Shown piece after piece: positions 16,615 to 24,203 of a stretch of 64,000 nt of DNA. This stretch comes from Clostridia bacterium (GTDB lineage Bacteria; Bacillota; Clostridia; Peptostreptococcales; Anaerovoracaceae). The stretch covers positions 1 through 64,000 of the forward strand of contig CAJTER010000014.1 in NCBI GenBank assembly GCA_910575405.1. Reading direction: 5' to 3'. The notes beneath the pieces were generated by a model that worked only from the letters and a program-made list of their open reading frames with translations, was not told the DNA's origin and did no database searches. The translations under genes were made by a program, and so were the position numbers. Position 1 is the stretch's first letter. The number at the start of each line of letters is the position of its first letter.

Positions 16615-16830
16615 TTATAGGGATTCCTCCTCTGTGCGCTCGTCCTGCTCGACCTGTTTCAAAACGGCCTGTTTGATATATTTGGATACCGTTAGCTCTG
16701 CTTTGCGCGCCGCTGTTTCTACTCGGGCCGCTTCTTCCTTGGTGAACGCTCCGGTCAATTTCTTATAATGCTTTCTCTGATATTCCAGATCATAGGCTGC
16801 TTTATCAAATGTTTTCGTTGTTTTAGGCAT
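16615..16830 (-). CDS. small ribbon-helix-helix-like regulator
   Basis: 71 residues, very basic at the start (MPKTTKTFDKAAYDLEYQRK) with LTGAFTKEEAARVETAARKA and TVSKYIKQAVLKQVEQ, the pattern of Arc-type ribbon-helix-helix or mobilisation accessory proteins. AGGAGGAG precedes the GTG-ATG start; the ATG is preferred. It is transcribed from one side of a divergent promoter pair whose -10 elements carry identical flanking half-sites, so it is a good candidate autorepressor. Confidence 0.65.
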   Translation of the reverse strand: MPKTTKTFDKAAYDLEYQRKHYKKLTGAFTKEEAARVETAARKAELTVSKYIKQAVLKQVEQDERTEEESL

Positions 16831-16856
16831 CACCGGTCTCCTCCTTTACAGAGGGT

Positions 16857-16885
16857 ATTCTACCATATGCGGAAAATGGTTGCAA
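16857..16885 (-). promoter_or_regulatory. leftward promoter of the regulator gene
   Basis: On the minus strand: TTGCAA, 17-base spacer, TAGAAT. GCATATGG lies directly upstream of the -10, exactly as in the opposing promoter. Confidence 0.7.
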
Positions 16886-16927
16886 TCCTGCCGGAATCCT
16901 ATTGACACAAGTAAAGCATATGGTATA
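16861..16927. promoter_or_regulatory. mirrored operator pair
   Basis: TACCATATGC and its exact reverse complement GCATATGGTA overlap the -10 regions of the two divergent promoters, 47 bases apart. The CATATG core is itself a palindrome. Likely binding sites for the small ribbon-helix-helix-like regulator, controlling both directions at once. Confidence 0.6.
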
Positions 16928-16929
16928 AT
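16902..16929 (+). promoter_or_regulatory. rightward promoter
   Basis: TTGACA, 16-base spacer, TATAAT, with GCATATGG directly before the -10. Drives the small gene that begins about 65 bases downstream. Confidence 0.75.
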
Positions 16930-16995
16930 AGTATTAACACTTGCGGAACGTTCCAAAAATGCTTTATTTATCGCAATACAGAAAAGGAGGACAAC

Positions 16996-17265
16996 ATGTA
17001 TCAAGGCAACAATCTAAAAGAAAAGCAGGAGCTTACCAATCTGCTGGAATACCTGACCGCAGTCAAAGAAAAGGACTGTGCAACGGACCAGACCATCGAA
17101 TTTCTAGAATCGCTGAAACTCGAAGCGCCCGATGCAGAGCGGCTGGAGGAAACCATCACATATGTGAATATCATTTCCTTTTATGAAGGGGTCCTAATCG
17201 GCGCCCGGCTCAACCGGCTGCTCAATGATGAACAGCTGCTCTGGTTTCAGCAGAATATGATATGA
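16996..17265 (+). CDS. small helical protein of the mobilisation module
   Basis: 89 residues, acidic and helical (KEKQELTNLLEYLTAVKEKD, IEFLESLKLEAPDAERLEE), with a more hydrophobic second half. AAAAGGAGG precedes the ATG. It is the only rightward gene in this stretch and is divergent from the regulator gene. No family recognised; antitoxin-like or accessory transfer roles are possible. Confidence 0.6.
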   Translation: MYQGNNLKEKQELTNLLEYLTAVKEKDCATDQTIEFLESLKLEAPDAERLEETITYVNIISFYEGVLIGARLNRLLNDEQLLWFQQNMI

Positions 17266-17341
17266 TCGGCTGAAAAGCGGCCCAGGCTTTTACAGAGCCG
17301 CCCATGCGGGTGCAGGGTATGGTGTTACAAGTCCCTATTTT

Positions 17342-17372
17342 GGAAAAGGCGTCTTCTCGGACGTCTCTTTCC
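17342..17372. other. possible oriT hairpin next to the relaxase gene
   Basis: An imperfect 12-bp inverted repeat (GGAAAAGGCGTC and GACGTCTCTTTCC) sits just beyond the relaxase stop, next to the motif TGTTACAAGTCCC. It has no T run, so it is a poor terminator. Relaxase targets are often hairpins close to the relaxase gene, so this is a weak oriT candidate. Confidence 0.2.
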
Positions 17373-17395
17373 CGTTCCCGCCTGCAGGGGATCGC

Positions 17396-18643
17396 TTATC
17401 GTCTATACGAATCCCGTTCCTGCGCTTCCCGCATCAGCCGTTCATAGGCCGCCTGGTTCTTCATGGATTCTGTATCCTGCTGTAGCAGGCTATAGGCTGC
17501 ATCGTACAGGCGGTTTCCCCATCTACGAATAGAATAGGCTGTATCCTGCAAGCTATAAGGAATACTCCGGTTTTCCCGCTCTGCACAGGCAGCTGCTCGT
17601 TGCTCGTTCCAGCGTGCTTCTTTTCGCACCTGTCGGCACTCGGCCAGGATAGCGTTTCCCAGTCTGGCATATACATCCCGCTCCTTATGTTCTGCAAAGG
17701 TGTTTTCTTTGCCGGTTTCACCATAGCTTCTCGCATAGCGCTCGGACAGCCGGGATGCCAGCCTTTGAAATTCCCGGTATTCTTCGTTTAAATAGGTATT
17801 GAAAAACAGGCTGGACAGATTGTCAATCTGGCTCCGATATGGGTCCATGGCTGCCATGTGATACTTCCACAGACGCATATCTTCCGGCAGTTCCTGCAGG
17901 AGCTGGGAGAAGGCCGCGCGAATAGGTTTGTTTCTCTCCATGGAAAAGGGATGCAGCTGTTTTTCGAGCAGCACCCGCTCCCGCACCAGCCGGTTGATTT
18001 GCTCCTGCTCTCGTTCTGCTCCGATTGCCAGGTTGACGAAGGCAGCTTTGGTCCGCTCCAGTGTTTTGGGCTTTAGTTTCCCTCTCTGGTAGAGTTCCCC
18101 GGTTCGATGATTTCTCCGGCAACGGCCTGTTCCTTCTTCCCAGCTTGGGACCGGATCGGCCAGGGCAATATGAACATGAAGATGATTGGTATTGAAATGC
18201 ATGGCAGCGGACCAGATCCAGCCTTCCATTCCTTCTTCCTTCATCAGCTGCTGGACGGCGCTTCTGGTATAGCTTTGGATTTCTGCCTGCGCGGCCACCC
18301 CTTGCTCGTCCATCAGGCCCACTTCCTTCAGCCACCGGCTGTCAAAGGAAAAGAGCAGCTGATACATCAGCCCGCCCTGCTCCTGGGACAGCTGAAACAG
18401 CTCCTTCATATCGGCTTTTTGCTTTGCAGAAAGCCGATCCTGCCAGGCGTCAAACAGGCCGGTCGTTTTTTCCGGATTTCCCATGTAGTCCGTATAGGAG
18501 CGGAATACATCATAGGCCGTTACCTGTTTTTGCGTTTCGGATTGGTCGATGGCTTCCGGCCGGTCGATGTAGTGAAGATAGCGGGAAAAGGGCTTTGCGG
18601 ATGCAGGGATGAATATTGCTTTTAAGATGATTCCGGCTGCCAT
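17396..18643 (-). CDS. MobP-type relaxase
   Basis: 415 residues. Relaxases nick one strand at oriT and pilot it into the recipient. The metal-binding three-histidine motif is MHFNTNHLHVHIAL (about residue 167); an N-terminal region contains FSRYLHYIDRPEA with the candidate catalytic tyrosine, and ADPVPSWEEG follows the motif. The C-terminal half is helical and charged. The layout fits the MobP2-like relaxases of clostridial mobilisable elements. AGAGGAGGA precedes the ATG. No coupling protein or type IV secretion gene follows, so transfer would need a helper. Confidence 0.75.
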   Translation of the reverse strand: MAAGIILKAIFIPASAKPFSRYLHYIDRPEAIDQSETQKQVTAYDVFRSYTDYMGNPEKTTGLFDAWQDRLSAKQKADMKELFQLSQEQGGLMYQLLFSFDSRWLKEVGLMDEQGVAAQAEIQSYTRSAVQQLMKEEGMEGWIWSAAMHFNTNHLHVHIALADPVPSWEEGTGRCRRNHRTGELYQRGKLKPKTLERTKAAFVNLAIGAEREQEQINRLVRERVLLEKQLHPFSMERNKPIRAAFSQLLQELPEDMRLWKYHMAAMDPYRSQIDNLSSLFFNTYLNEEYREFQRLASRLSERYARSYGETGKENTFAEHKERDVYARLGNAILAECRQVRKEARWNEQRAAACAERENRSIPYSLQDTAYSIRRWGNRLYDAAYSLLQQDTESMKNQAAYERLMREAQERDSYRR

Positions 18644-18675
18644 AATGTCCTCCTCTGAATTTGTTTTTCCCCAAG

Positions 18676-18706
18676 AGAAAACGGCACCGTTTCTGATGCC
18701 GTTTCT
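18676..18706 (-). terminator. hairpin upstream of the relaxase gene
   Basis: AAACGGCA pairs with TGCCGTTT, followed on the minus strand by TTTTCTCTT. It separates the tail-gene array from the relaxase. Confidence 0.45.
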
Positions 18707-18726
18707 TTGCAGCTTCTTTCTGTTCC

Positions 18727-18960
18727 TTAATGAACGTCTTTTTTAAGCAGAACCTTCCTGACCTCTTCTTCCTTTCTTTCTGTAAGCTCCGCAATCTGCT
18801 CCAGCGGAAAGCCTTTCTGATGCAATCTCAGAACCATCCGTTCTTCGGCTTCCTGTTTGCCTTCCTGTTTGCCTTTCTGCCTGCCTTCCTGCCAGGCTTC
18901 TCTCTGCTTGACCTCAATGTCCTTTTCGTAGCTGTATTCTGCGATTAGCATATTCCTCAC
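18727..18960 (-). CDS. tail-cassette copy 3 (nuclease-tail-like small protein)
   Basis: 77 residues from a GTG start. The first 26 residues (RNMLIAEYSYEKDIEVKQRE) are nearly the same as in the two neighbouring units. The rest differs: a Q/K/E-rich stretch, then LRLHQKGFPLEQIAEL and EEEVRKVLLKK. Both parts resemble the C-terminal tails of PD-(D/E)XK/Rpn-type transposase nucleases. AAGGGTGAGG precedes the start. Could be a stand-alone tail or a leftover of a larger gene. Confidence 0.5.
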   Translation of the reverse strand: MRNMLIAEYSYEKDIEVKQREAWQEGRQKGKQEGKQEAEERMVLRLHQKGFPLEQIAELTERKEEEVRKVLLKKDVH

Positions 18961-18978
18961 CCTTATACCAAATACCTG

Positions 18979-19203
18979 TTACTGCTCCCGCTGCTTCATT
19001 TGTTCTTGGAATGTAATCTCCGTCATTCCCGCCTGAACTGCCGCATCTTTTACAGACAGTAATCCCTGGCTGACCAGGTCATAAAGCAGATCCAAACCGT
19101 CCGGCCTTCTGTCCTTCCTGAATTCCTTCCTGCCAGGCTTCTTTCTGCTTGACTTCAATATCCTTTTCATAGCTGTATTCTGCGATTAGCATATTCCTCA
19201 CCC
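18979..19203 (-). pseudogene. tail-cassette copy 2, frameshifted
   Basis: Same 5' module as copies 1 and 3, then an EGIQEGQKAGR linker and the same C-terminal module as copy 1 (LVSQGLLSVKDAAVQAGM). One extra T in CGGTTTGGAT (copy 1 has CGGTTGAAT) shifts the frame and ends translation early at GSAL. The C-terminal module stays open in the other frame to its normal stop. Confidence 0.55.
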
Positions 19204-19219
19204 TTATACCAAATACTTG

Positions 19220-19429
19220 TTATTGCTCTCGCTGCTTCATTTGTTCTTGGAAGATACGCTCTGTCATTCCTGCCTGAACTGCTGCATCTTTTACAGACAG
19301 CAGTCCCTGACTGACCAGTTCATAAAGTAGATTCAACCGTCCGGCCTTCTGTCCTTCCTGCCTTGCTTCCCGCTGCTTGACTTCAATATCCTTTTCGTAG
19401 CTGTATTCTGCGATTAGCATATTTCTCAC
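19220..19429 (-). CDS. tail-cassette copy 1 (nuclease-tail-like small protein)
   Basis: 69 residues from GTG (or 66 from the next ATG, which has GAGGTGAG four bases upstream). The module RNMLIAEYSYEKDIEVKQRE is followed by a short EGQKAGR linker and LVSQGLLSVKDAAVQAGM, then ERIFQEQMKQREQ. It begins about 90 bases after the AAA/PD-(D/E)XK gene on the same strand, so it may once have been, or may still act as, a partner tail of that protein. Confidence 0.5.
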   Translation of the reverse strand: MRNMLIAEYSYEKDIEVKQREARQEGQKAGRLNLLYELVSQGLLSVKDAAVQAGMTERIFQEQMKQREQ

Positions 19430-19517
19430 CTCGCTCCCCTTTCCCTTTGCCTCCCCCAAAGGCTGCTCTATCTTAATGTTCCGCTCCGCTTTTCCTTCCG
19501 CTGCATCCCCGCATGGT

Positions 19518-21224
19518 TTATGGCCGTGCCCCGCGGCCTTGCCGGATGAGGACAGTCTTACCCTCAAAAGCAAAGCCATAGCTGCGGATCTTGTCCACCG
19601 GGATTCCCTTTGCCTGCAGCGCCTTTGCGTACTGCTTTTCCTCGATCTGCGAAAGGGCCGCAGCGGCGGTTTCCTCCAGATCGTTTTCCCTGTTTGGCCG
19701 CCGAACCTTGAATTCCAAGAGGATCGCATCGTCTTCCCCGTTTTTTGGTTCCAGCATCACGTCGTATCTTCCGAATCCGCTCTCCCGATTGGAGGTGATA
19801 ACGTAACGGCTCGACAACTCTGCTATCAGCCCCAGCACAAAGCCGTGGTAAAAGCGTTCCGGCTCGGAGCCGGAGGGCTTTGTTCCCGTGTCAAAGTAAC
19901 TGAAGGTTTGTTCGGTTACCTGATTCATATAGCCATTCATAGCCTCTTCATCCCCTGTGAGCAGGGCTGTGATAAACCGGTTGTAGCTGCCTTCCGCTTC
20001 CTCCCGGAACCAGCCCTGAATCATCACTTTAAACATCTGCTTTACTTCCCGATTGGTCAGCGCCAACGTATAGCGGTATCTTCCTACCTCTCCCAAAAAT
20101 TCCTGCTTCACCACCTTCAGGTAGCCCGATGCAAGCAACAGGCTCCACACGGCGGACATCCTTCCGGACAAGGCTCCATATACCAGCTGCTCGTTCAGCT
20201 CCGTTTCCAGAACATCTCCCTGCAGCAGGCGTTCAAAGTCTTTCTTCAGATCTTCCGACCCCTGCTGAATGATCCGGCCCACCAGACTATTGGTGCTGGT
20301 GTTGGCCCAATAGGTTTGCGCTTTGCCCGTTTTCAGATAATTGATAATGGACCAGGGATTGTAGATATCCGTCTTGTCTCCAAAGGTAAAGCCGTCATAC
20401 CAGGCTTTCACTTCCTCCTTTCTATCGGAAAAGCCGTATTCCTCCAGAGCTGTGAATACCTCTTCCTCCGTGAAGCCAAAGCACTGAGCGTACTCGTCCG
20501 ATGTCGTGGTCACGACCTTAGGATTGTTAAAGTCGGAGAAGATGGACTCCTTGCTGACCCTGGTGATGCCGGTCATCAGAGCGCGATACATATACGGGTT
20601 GGTTTTGAAGGTGGAATTGAACAGGCTCCGCATAAAGCCGCTCATTTCCTCCCAGTATCCGTTTATATAGGCTTCCTGCATGGGGGTATCATATTCGTCC
20701 AGCAGTATAATGGCCTTTTTTCCATAATAGCGGGTCAGATAGCCGGACAGTCTTTTCAGGGAAAATTTAGCTCTGCTTTCATCCATTTCAGAGGAAATAC
20801 GTTCAATCTGGCTTTTTTCTTTTTTGCTCAGCTGATCGCTTTCCAGCAAAAACGAGTATCTCTCGTAAAGATCCTCCAGAATACAAAATATGGTATTTTT
20901 TGCCTGAACAAAGGTTGTTTCTTTCACATCGGCAAAGCTCAGGAAGATAACCGGCCAGGTCCCCTGCAGGTTTCGGTATTCCTCTTCCTGCCAGATGGAA
21001 AGTCCCTCAAAAAGGTCACTCCTTCCCGCGTAATCCAAGGAAAAGAACTGCTGCATCATGCTCATGTTCAGGGTCTTCCCAAAGCGCCTGGGCCGGGTGA
21101 TGAGGGTCACGTCATCACCTGCTTCCCACCATTCTCGGATAAAGCTCGTTTTGTCAATGTAAAAATAGTCGTTTGTACGGATGACCTCAAAATCCTGGCC
21201 TCCGGTATTGATCACTCTTGCCAT
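19518..21224 (-). CDS. AAA-ATPase / PD-(D/E)XK nuclease family protein, copy 1
   Basis: 568 residues. The N-terminal AAA-ATPase-like domain (PF09820 type) has FYIDKTSFIREWW, the Walker-A-like RPRRFGKTLNMSM, and a Walker-B-like KAIILLDEYDTPMQEAY. The C-terminal domain (PF08011/DUF1703 type) has SNRESGFGRYDVMLEPK and AILLEFKVRRP, the PD-(D/E)XK core in which D, E and K can be seen, then a basic tail. These genes are often multi-copy in gut Clostridia and Bacteroidetes, and their role is unknown. Start MARVINTGG follows AAAGGAG. A near-identical 5' part is found in the second copy 7 kb away. Confidence 0.85.
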   Translation of the reverse strand: MARVINTGGQDFEVIRTNDYFYIDKTSFIREWWEAGDDVTLITRPRRFGKTLNMSMMQQFFSLDYAGRSDLFEGLSIWQEEEYRNLQGTWPVIFLSFADVKETTFVQAKNTIFCILEDLYERYSFLLESDQLSKKEKSQIERISSEMDESRAKFSLKRLSGYLTRYYGKKAIILLDEYDTPMQEAYINGYWEEMSGFMRSLFNSTFKTNPYMYRALMTGITRVSKESIFSDFNNPKVVTTTSDEYAQCFGFTEEEVFTALEEYGFSDRKEEVKAWYDGFTFGDKTDIYNPWSIINYLKTGKAQTYWANTSTNSLVGRIIQQGSEDLKKDFERLLQGDVLETELNEQLVYGALSGRMSAVWSLLLASGYLKVVKQEFLGEVGRYRYTLALTNREVKQMFKVMIQGWFREEAEGSYNRFITALLTGDEEAMNGYMNQVTEQTFSYFDTGTKPSGSEPERFYHGFVLGLIAELSSRYVITSNRESGFGRYDVMLEPKNGEDDAILLEFKVRRPNRENDLEETAAAALSQIEEKQYAKALQAKGIPVDKIRSYGFAFEGKTVLIRQGRGARP

Positions 21225-21340
21225 GTTGTTCTCCTTTCCCCTTGCTTTCCTGCTGTCCCTTTCTCTGTTCTTTATACAACGATTATACCATAGTCCCCCA
21301 CTCTTCACACGGGAAAAATTCCTTTCGCGCCGGTTTGTCC
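21225..21340 (-). promoter_or_regulatory. conserved promoter/leader of AAA-nuclease copy 1
   Basis: Contains the extended -10 TATGGTATAAT (minus strand, around 21282-21292) without a clear -35. The stretch is almost the same as that upstream of copy 2, including GGCGCGAAAGGAATTTT, so promoter and gene were duplicated together. Confidence 0.5.
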
Positions 21341-21420
21341 CTTAGTCCCTTTTGCTTCGTTATCTTTGTTTCCTGCCCGGTATCTTCTCCTGCAGAGGGC
21401 CACACGCTATATCATGGTTT

Positions 21421-21765
21421 TTATTTTCCTTCGCCCCGTTTCAGCGTTTTGCAGCAGCGCTTCATGGCCCGGTGAATATCCCGCTCCTGCAGTCCTCCCA
21501 GCTGATAGCGGTCAATGCTCCGAAATCGGTTTGGAATACACTGCAGGGTTCCCACAAAGTATTGTTTGCCTCCCTGAACTGCAATAATCTTCCATCCCTC
21601 CTGTGCAAGATAAATGGTGTCAAAGTCCATATGCTCCGGTCGCATCATCCGGTACATCTGCAGGGCAAACCAGGTTCTGGCGGTTTCTTCATCCCGCGCT
21701 TCAAAATAATAGTCCTGGGGTTCTTCTTCATAATAGGTTTCGACTTTCATCCGATAGCGGCTCAT
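21421..21765 (-). CDS. hypothetical protein of the mobile module
   Basis: 114 residues starting MSRYRMKVETYYEEEPQDYY, aromatic and charged, with MYRMMRPEHMDFDTIYLA and ending GEGK. A GGAGGG site lies upstream of the ATG. It sits directly downstream of the radical SAM gene in the same orientation. No family recognised; similar small genes accompany radical SAM genes in clostridial elements. Confidence 0.5.
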   Translation of the reverse strand: MSRYRMKVETYYEEEPQDYYFEARDEETARTWFALQMYRMMRPEHMDFDTIYLAQEGWKIIAVQGGKQYFVGTLQCIPNRFRSIDRYQLGGLQERDIHRAMKRCCKTLKRGEGK

Positions 21766-21794
21766 GGTCTGGCCCTCCTTTCCAAATCAAGTTT

Positions 21795-22694
21795 TCAGTC
21801 TCCTTCTGAATTGCTGCGGCGGCGATAACGGGAAAAATCCGGCTCCGCGTGAAAGATATACCGGTTATTGCACCACCGCTGTAAATCCCGGGCATTCTGC
21901 GGCGCATTCGGCTTGTCGTAGATCATCACATATGGGGAAAATCCCAGATCCCGCAGCGTGTAAATCCGATACAGATCTTCTTCCTAGCTGCTGCCGTAAT
22001 TGGTCAGCACGTAAACCACCCGTCTTGCAGGATCCCGCAACTTTGTATGGCGCGCAACTTGTTGGAAAGCGTCCGTCAAGTCTTCCTTCGGATCATCCCA
22101 TGCAAAGCGAATGCGGGAAAAGGAAATCCGATTCAGCAGGTGTATCGTGTCCCGATCCATCAGGCGAATATCCAGGCCTTGGGTCAGATCGACCTGTGCC
22201 CGGCTCTCTGCCAAATTCTGCAGCAGGCGCTCCACCCCCGGACAGGCTAAGAGATTTGGATCCAGCAGCACGATCTCCCTCTGCCCGTGATAGAATTCGG
22301 TCAGCTCCGAGGCCTGGTAACTGGCAGCGCCTTCCTTTTGGCTGACGATGCAGAAGGGGCACCGCCTCGGGCACCCGCGCGTGAGAAATCCGTAAGCCGT
22401 ATCCCAGATGTGGTATAAATCATAATCCGGACAGGTATGCTCGATCTCCTCCGGCAGCCGGTTATCCAGGCCATACCCGGTGCCGCCCTCTACAATCCGG
22501 TCTGCCTGAATGCAAAATTCCATGTCTTCGGTATAGAGCCCATCAAAGACTTTCGATTTGTAAACGACATCGTAGTGCTTGAGCCCGTTCCACCATTCCA
22601 CTTCATCACCCTGCTGTTTATGCCAGGCGGACAGCTTCATCAGCGCTAAATTGGGAAAGTGGTTTCCGTCTACATCGATCACTGCAACTTTCAT
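21795..22694 (-). pseudogene. radical SAM protein with in-frame TAG
   Basis: 300 codons. The N-terminal half is a B12-binding-like Rossmann region (MKVAVIDVDGNHFPNLALMK); the radical SAM core has GFLTRGCPRRCPFC (CxxxCxxC for the 4Fe-4S cluster). After residue 236 (YVLTNYGSS) a TAG (21984-21986) interrupts, but the same frame goes on with EEDLYRIYTLRDLGFSPYVM and IYDKPNAPQNARDLQRW to TGA, which is the usual end of these element-borne enzymes. The split product would lack the last 63 residues. Reaction and substrate unknown. Confidence 0.75.
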
Positions 22695-22713
22695 ACATAC
22701 CTCCTTTGCTTCC

Positions 22714-23097
22714 TCATGCTTCTCCTAACTGTTTGGCCACATGCCAGATAAAACGCTGCACCCATTTTTTCAGCGTCTGCTCGCACACATAATCAAAATC
22801 CGCATACCGGACGTGGTAGATAATATGGGCCATGACCTCCTCTACATACTCCGCAGGGATTTCCTTTTGCGCCGCTTCAATGGCCTGGATATACGGCTCA
22901 AAATTGCAGCGGCTGGTCGCTTCCGTTTCCGTGGAGCTGTTCCGCTCGTCCTGGAATTCTTCCAAGGTCAGCTGGCCCGCTTCCAGTGCTTTGAAATAGG
23001 GATAGTCCGCGATTAAATACCACATGCGGCGATAGGTGTTGTCCCGCAGGGTATAGGCTCCTTTTTTTCCTCCCCTTGGCTGATAATATGCTTTCAT
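22714..23097 (-). CDS. hypothetical protein beside the radical SAM gene
   Basis: 127 residues opening MKAYYQPRGGKKGAYTLRDN, helical, with YRRMWYLIADYPYFKALEAG and a C-terminal CEQTLKKWVQRFIWHVAKQL. The start after AAAAGGGGG is preferred to an ATG 36 bases upstream. Stop and next start are about 20 bases apart, so it is in one operon with the radical SAM gene. A conserved companion in such elements; function unknown. Confidence 0.55.
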   Translation of the reverse strand: MKAYYQPRGGKKGAYTLRDNTYRRMWYLIADYPYFKALEAGQLTLEEFQDERNSSTETEATSRCNFEPYIQAIEAAQKEIPAEYVEEVMAHIIYHVRYADFDYVCEQTLKKWVQRFIWHVAKQLGEA

Positions 23098-23209
23098 CTT
23101 CGGTTCCCCCTTTTGTCTTGCAATTGGTTCCATTGAAAAAGAGCAGGCTTTGTGACAGGCTCTGCTCTTTGGTTTGTTGTAATTGGATGGTTGATATGGT
23201 GATACAGTC

Positions 23210-24187
23210 TTATTCTGATGCGCTGGCTTCCGCTTTGCCCGGCATCTCGCCCGGATAATCCGGGTTATGTTCTCTGGCCCAGGTGTCCAGCAGTGTGATT
23301 AAAATATCCTGCATCTCCTCGTCGCTGTATTCTTTTGGAAAATAAGTATTGCGGATCTTCCGGTCTACTTTGATTCGGACTTTCGGGACCTCTTGCTTCG
23401 CCGTTTCCCGCTCCGGCTTCAGCAGGCGAAATATCTCATCCACTGCGGCCCCTTCGGGAAGGGTCTCCCGCAGCTGTTTGGCCAGATCCTCGTTCAGTTT
23501 CATCTGTTCCACCTCCAGCACATCCAGGACATGCTGCTGCACAGGCTCTGTCAGATACGACACCTGCACGCCCGCTTTCAGCGGCAGTGTACCTTCATCC
23601 ACCAGATTCAGAAGCGGCTGGATTAAATGGGTCAGGCGAATGTATCGCTTGATTGTTTCTTTCCCGACACCCATTTGCTCCGCAATGATTTCTGAACTCT
23701 TTTGGTTAGGGCTCCCGAGGGGCCTCAAGGTTCCACTTACAAACTCGCCATTCGTTTTCCGCTTGATGGCATCGTATTTCAATCGAATCGCCCAGGCTTT
23801 TTCACTGATTCGGATGTGAGGCCTCTGCAGATTGGAATCGGCCAGGATAATATCCCGATCTTCGTCGGATACTTCCATCACAATCACCGGCAGCACTTGC
23901 AGCCCCGCTTGGATGGCCGCATACCGCCTTCTGTGTCCGGAAAGGATTTCATACCCCTCCTGCTCCCTGCAGGGCCGCACCAACAGCGGCTCCAGTACGC
24001 CTTTTGAGCGGATGCTGGCAATCAGCTCTTCCATGGCCGCATCTTCCTCCACCCGAAAATGGTTTTGTTCCGATGGATGCAGCTGGCTGACCGCCACGTT
24101 CTTTCCCGATTCGGCTCGGTTCTCGGAAGCGGGCTCTGCAGTTCCAAACAGCCCTGCCATTAAGGCTTCTTTTTTCAAATGTTCCAT
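23210..24187 (-). CDS. ParB-family partition protein
   Basis: 325 residues. The N-terminal ParB/Spo0J domain has AAMEELIASIRSKGVLEP, LLVRP and the CTP-binding-type box GYEILSGHRRRYAAIQAG. The central HTH is EIIAEQMGVGKETIKRYIRL. The C-terminal part is basic and ends in a short dimerisation region. ParB proteins bind parS and load onto DNA for segregation. The start is the ATG after AGGAG; it overlaps the ParA end only if a longer frame is used. Encoded directly after ParA, as in plasmids and self-replicating elements. Confidence 0.85.
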   Translation of the reverse strand: MEHLKKEALMAGLFGTAEPASENRAESGKNVAVSQLHPSEQNHFRVEEDAAMEELIASIRSKGVLEPLLVRPCREQEGYEILSGHRRRYAAIQAGLQVLPVIVMEVSDEDRDIILADSNLQRPHIRISEKAWAIRLKYDAIKRKTNGEFVSGTLRPLGSPNQKSSEIIAEQMGVGKETIKRYIRLTHLIQPLLNLVDEGTLPLKAGVQVSYLTEPVQQHVLDVLEVEQMKLNEDLAKQLRETLPEGAAVDEIFRLLKPERETAKQEVPKVRIKVDRKIRNTYFPKEYSDEEMQDILITLLDTWAREHNPDYPGEMPGKAEASASE

Positions 24188-24203
24188 CGCCTGTACTCCT
24201 CTC

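Larger units (their letters stand above)
18727..19429 (-). repeat. three tandem tail cassettes
   Basis: Three units of about 225-235 bases share a conserved 5' block coding for MLIAEYSYEKDIEV and the junction CCTTATACCAAATAC, while the 3' block is of two types. The pattern is tandem duplication followed by exchange of the 3' end. Confidence 0.7.

Noticed and set aside
18727-19429. CRISPR array
   Set aside because: The repeats are about 230 bases long and coding; no short repeat-spacer pattern is seen anywhere in the window.
19476-21293. 605-codon open frame opposite AAA-nuclease copy 1
   Set aside because: Exact antisense of a gene with clear domains; no ribosome site; composition is that of an antisense shadow.
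503-22000. TGA-as-tryptophan or other genetic-code change
   Set aside because: Core genes use normal stops and contain none internally; TAA, TAG and TGA all occur as internal stops, which fits decay better.
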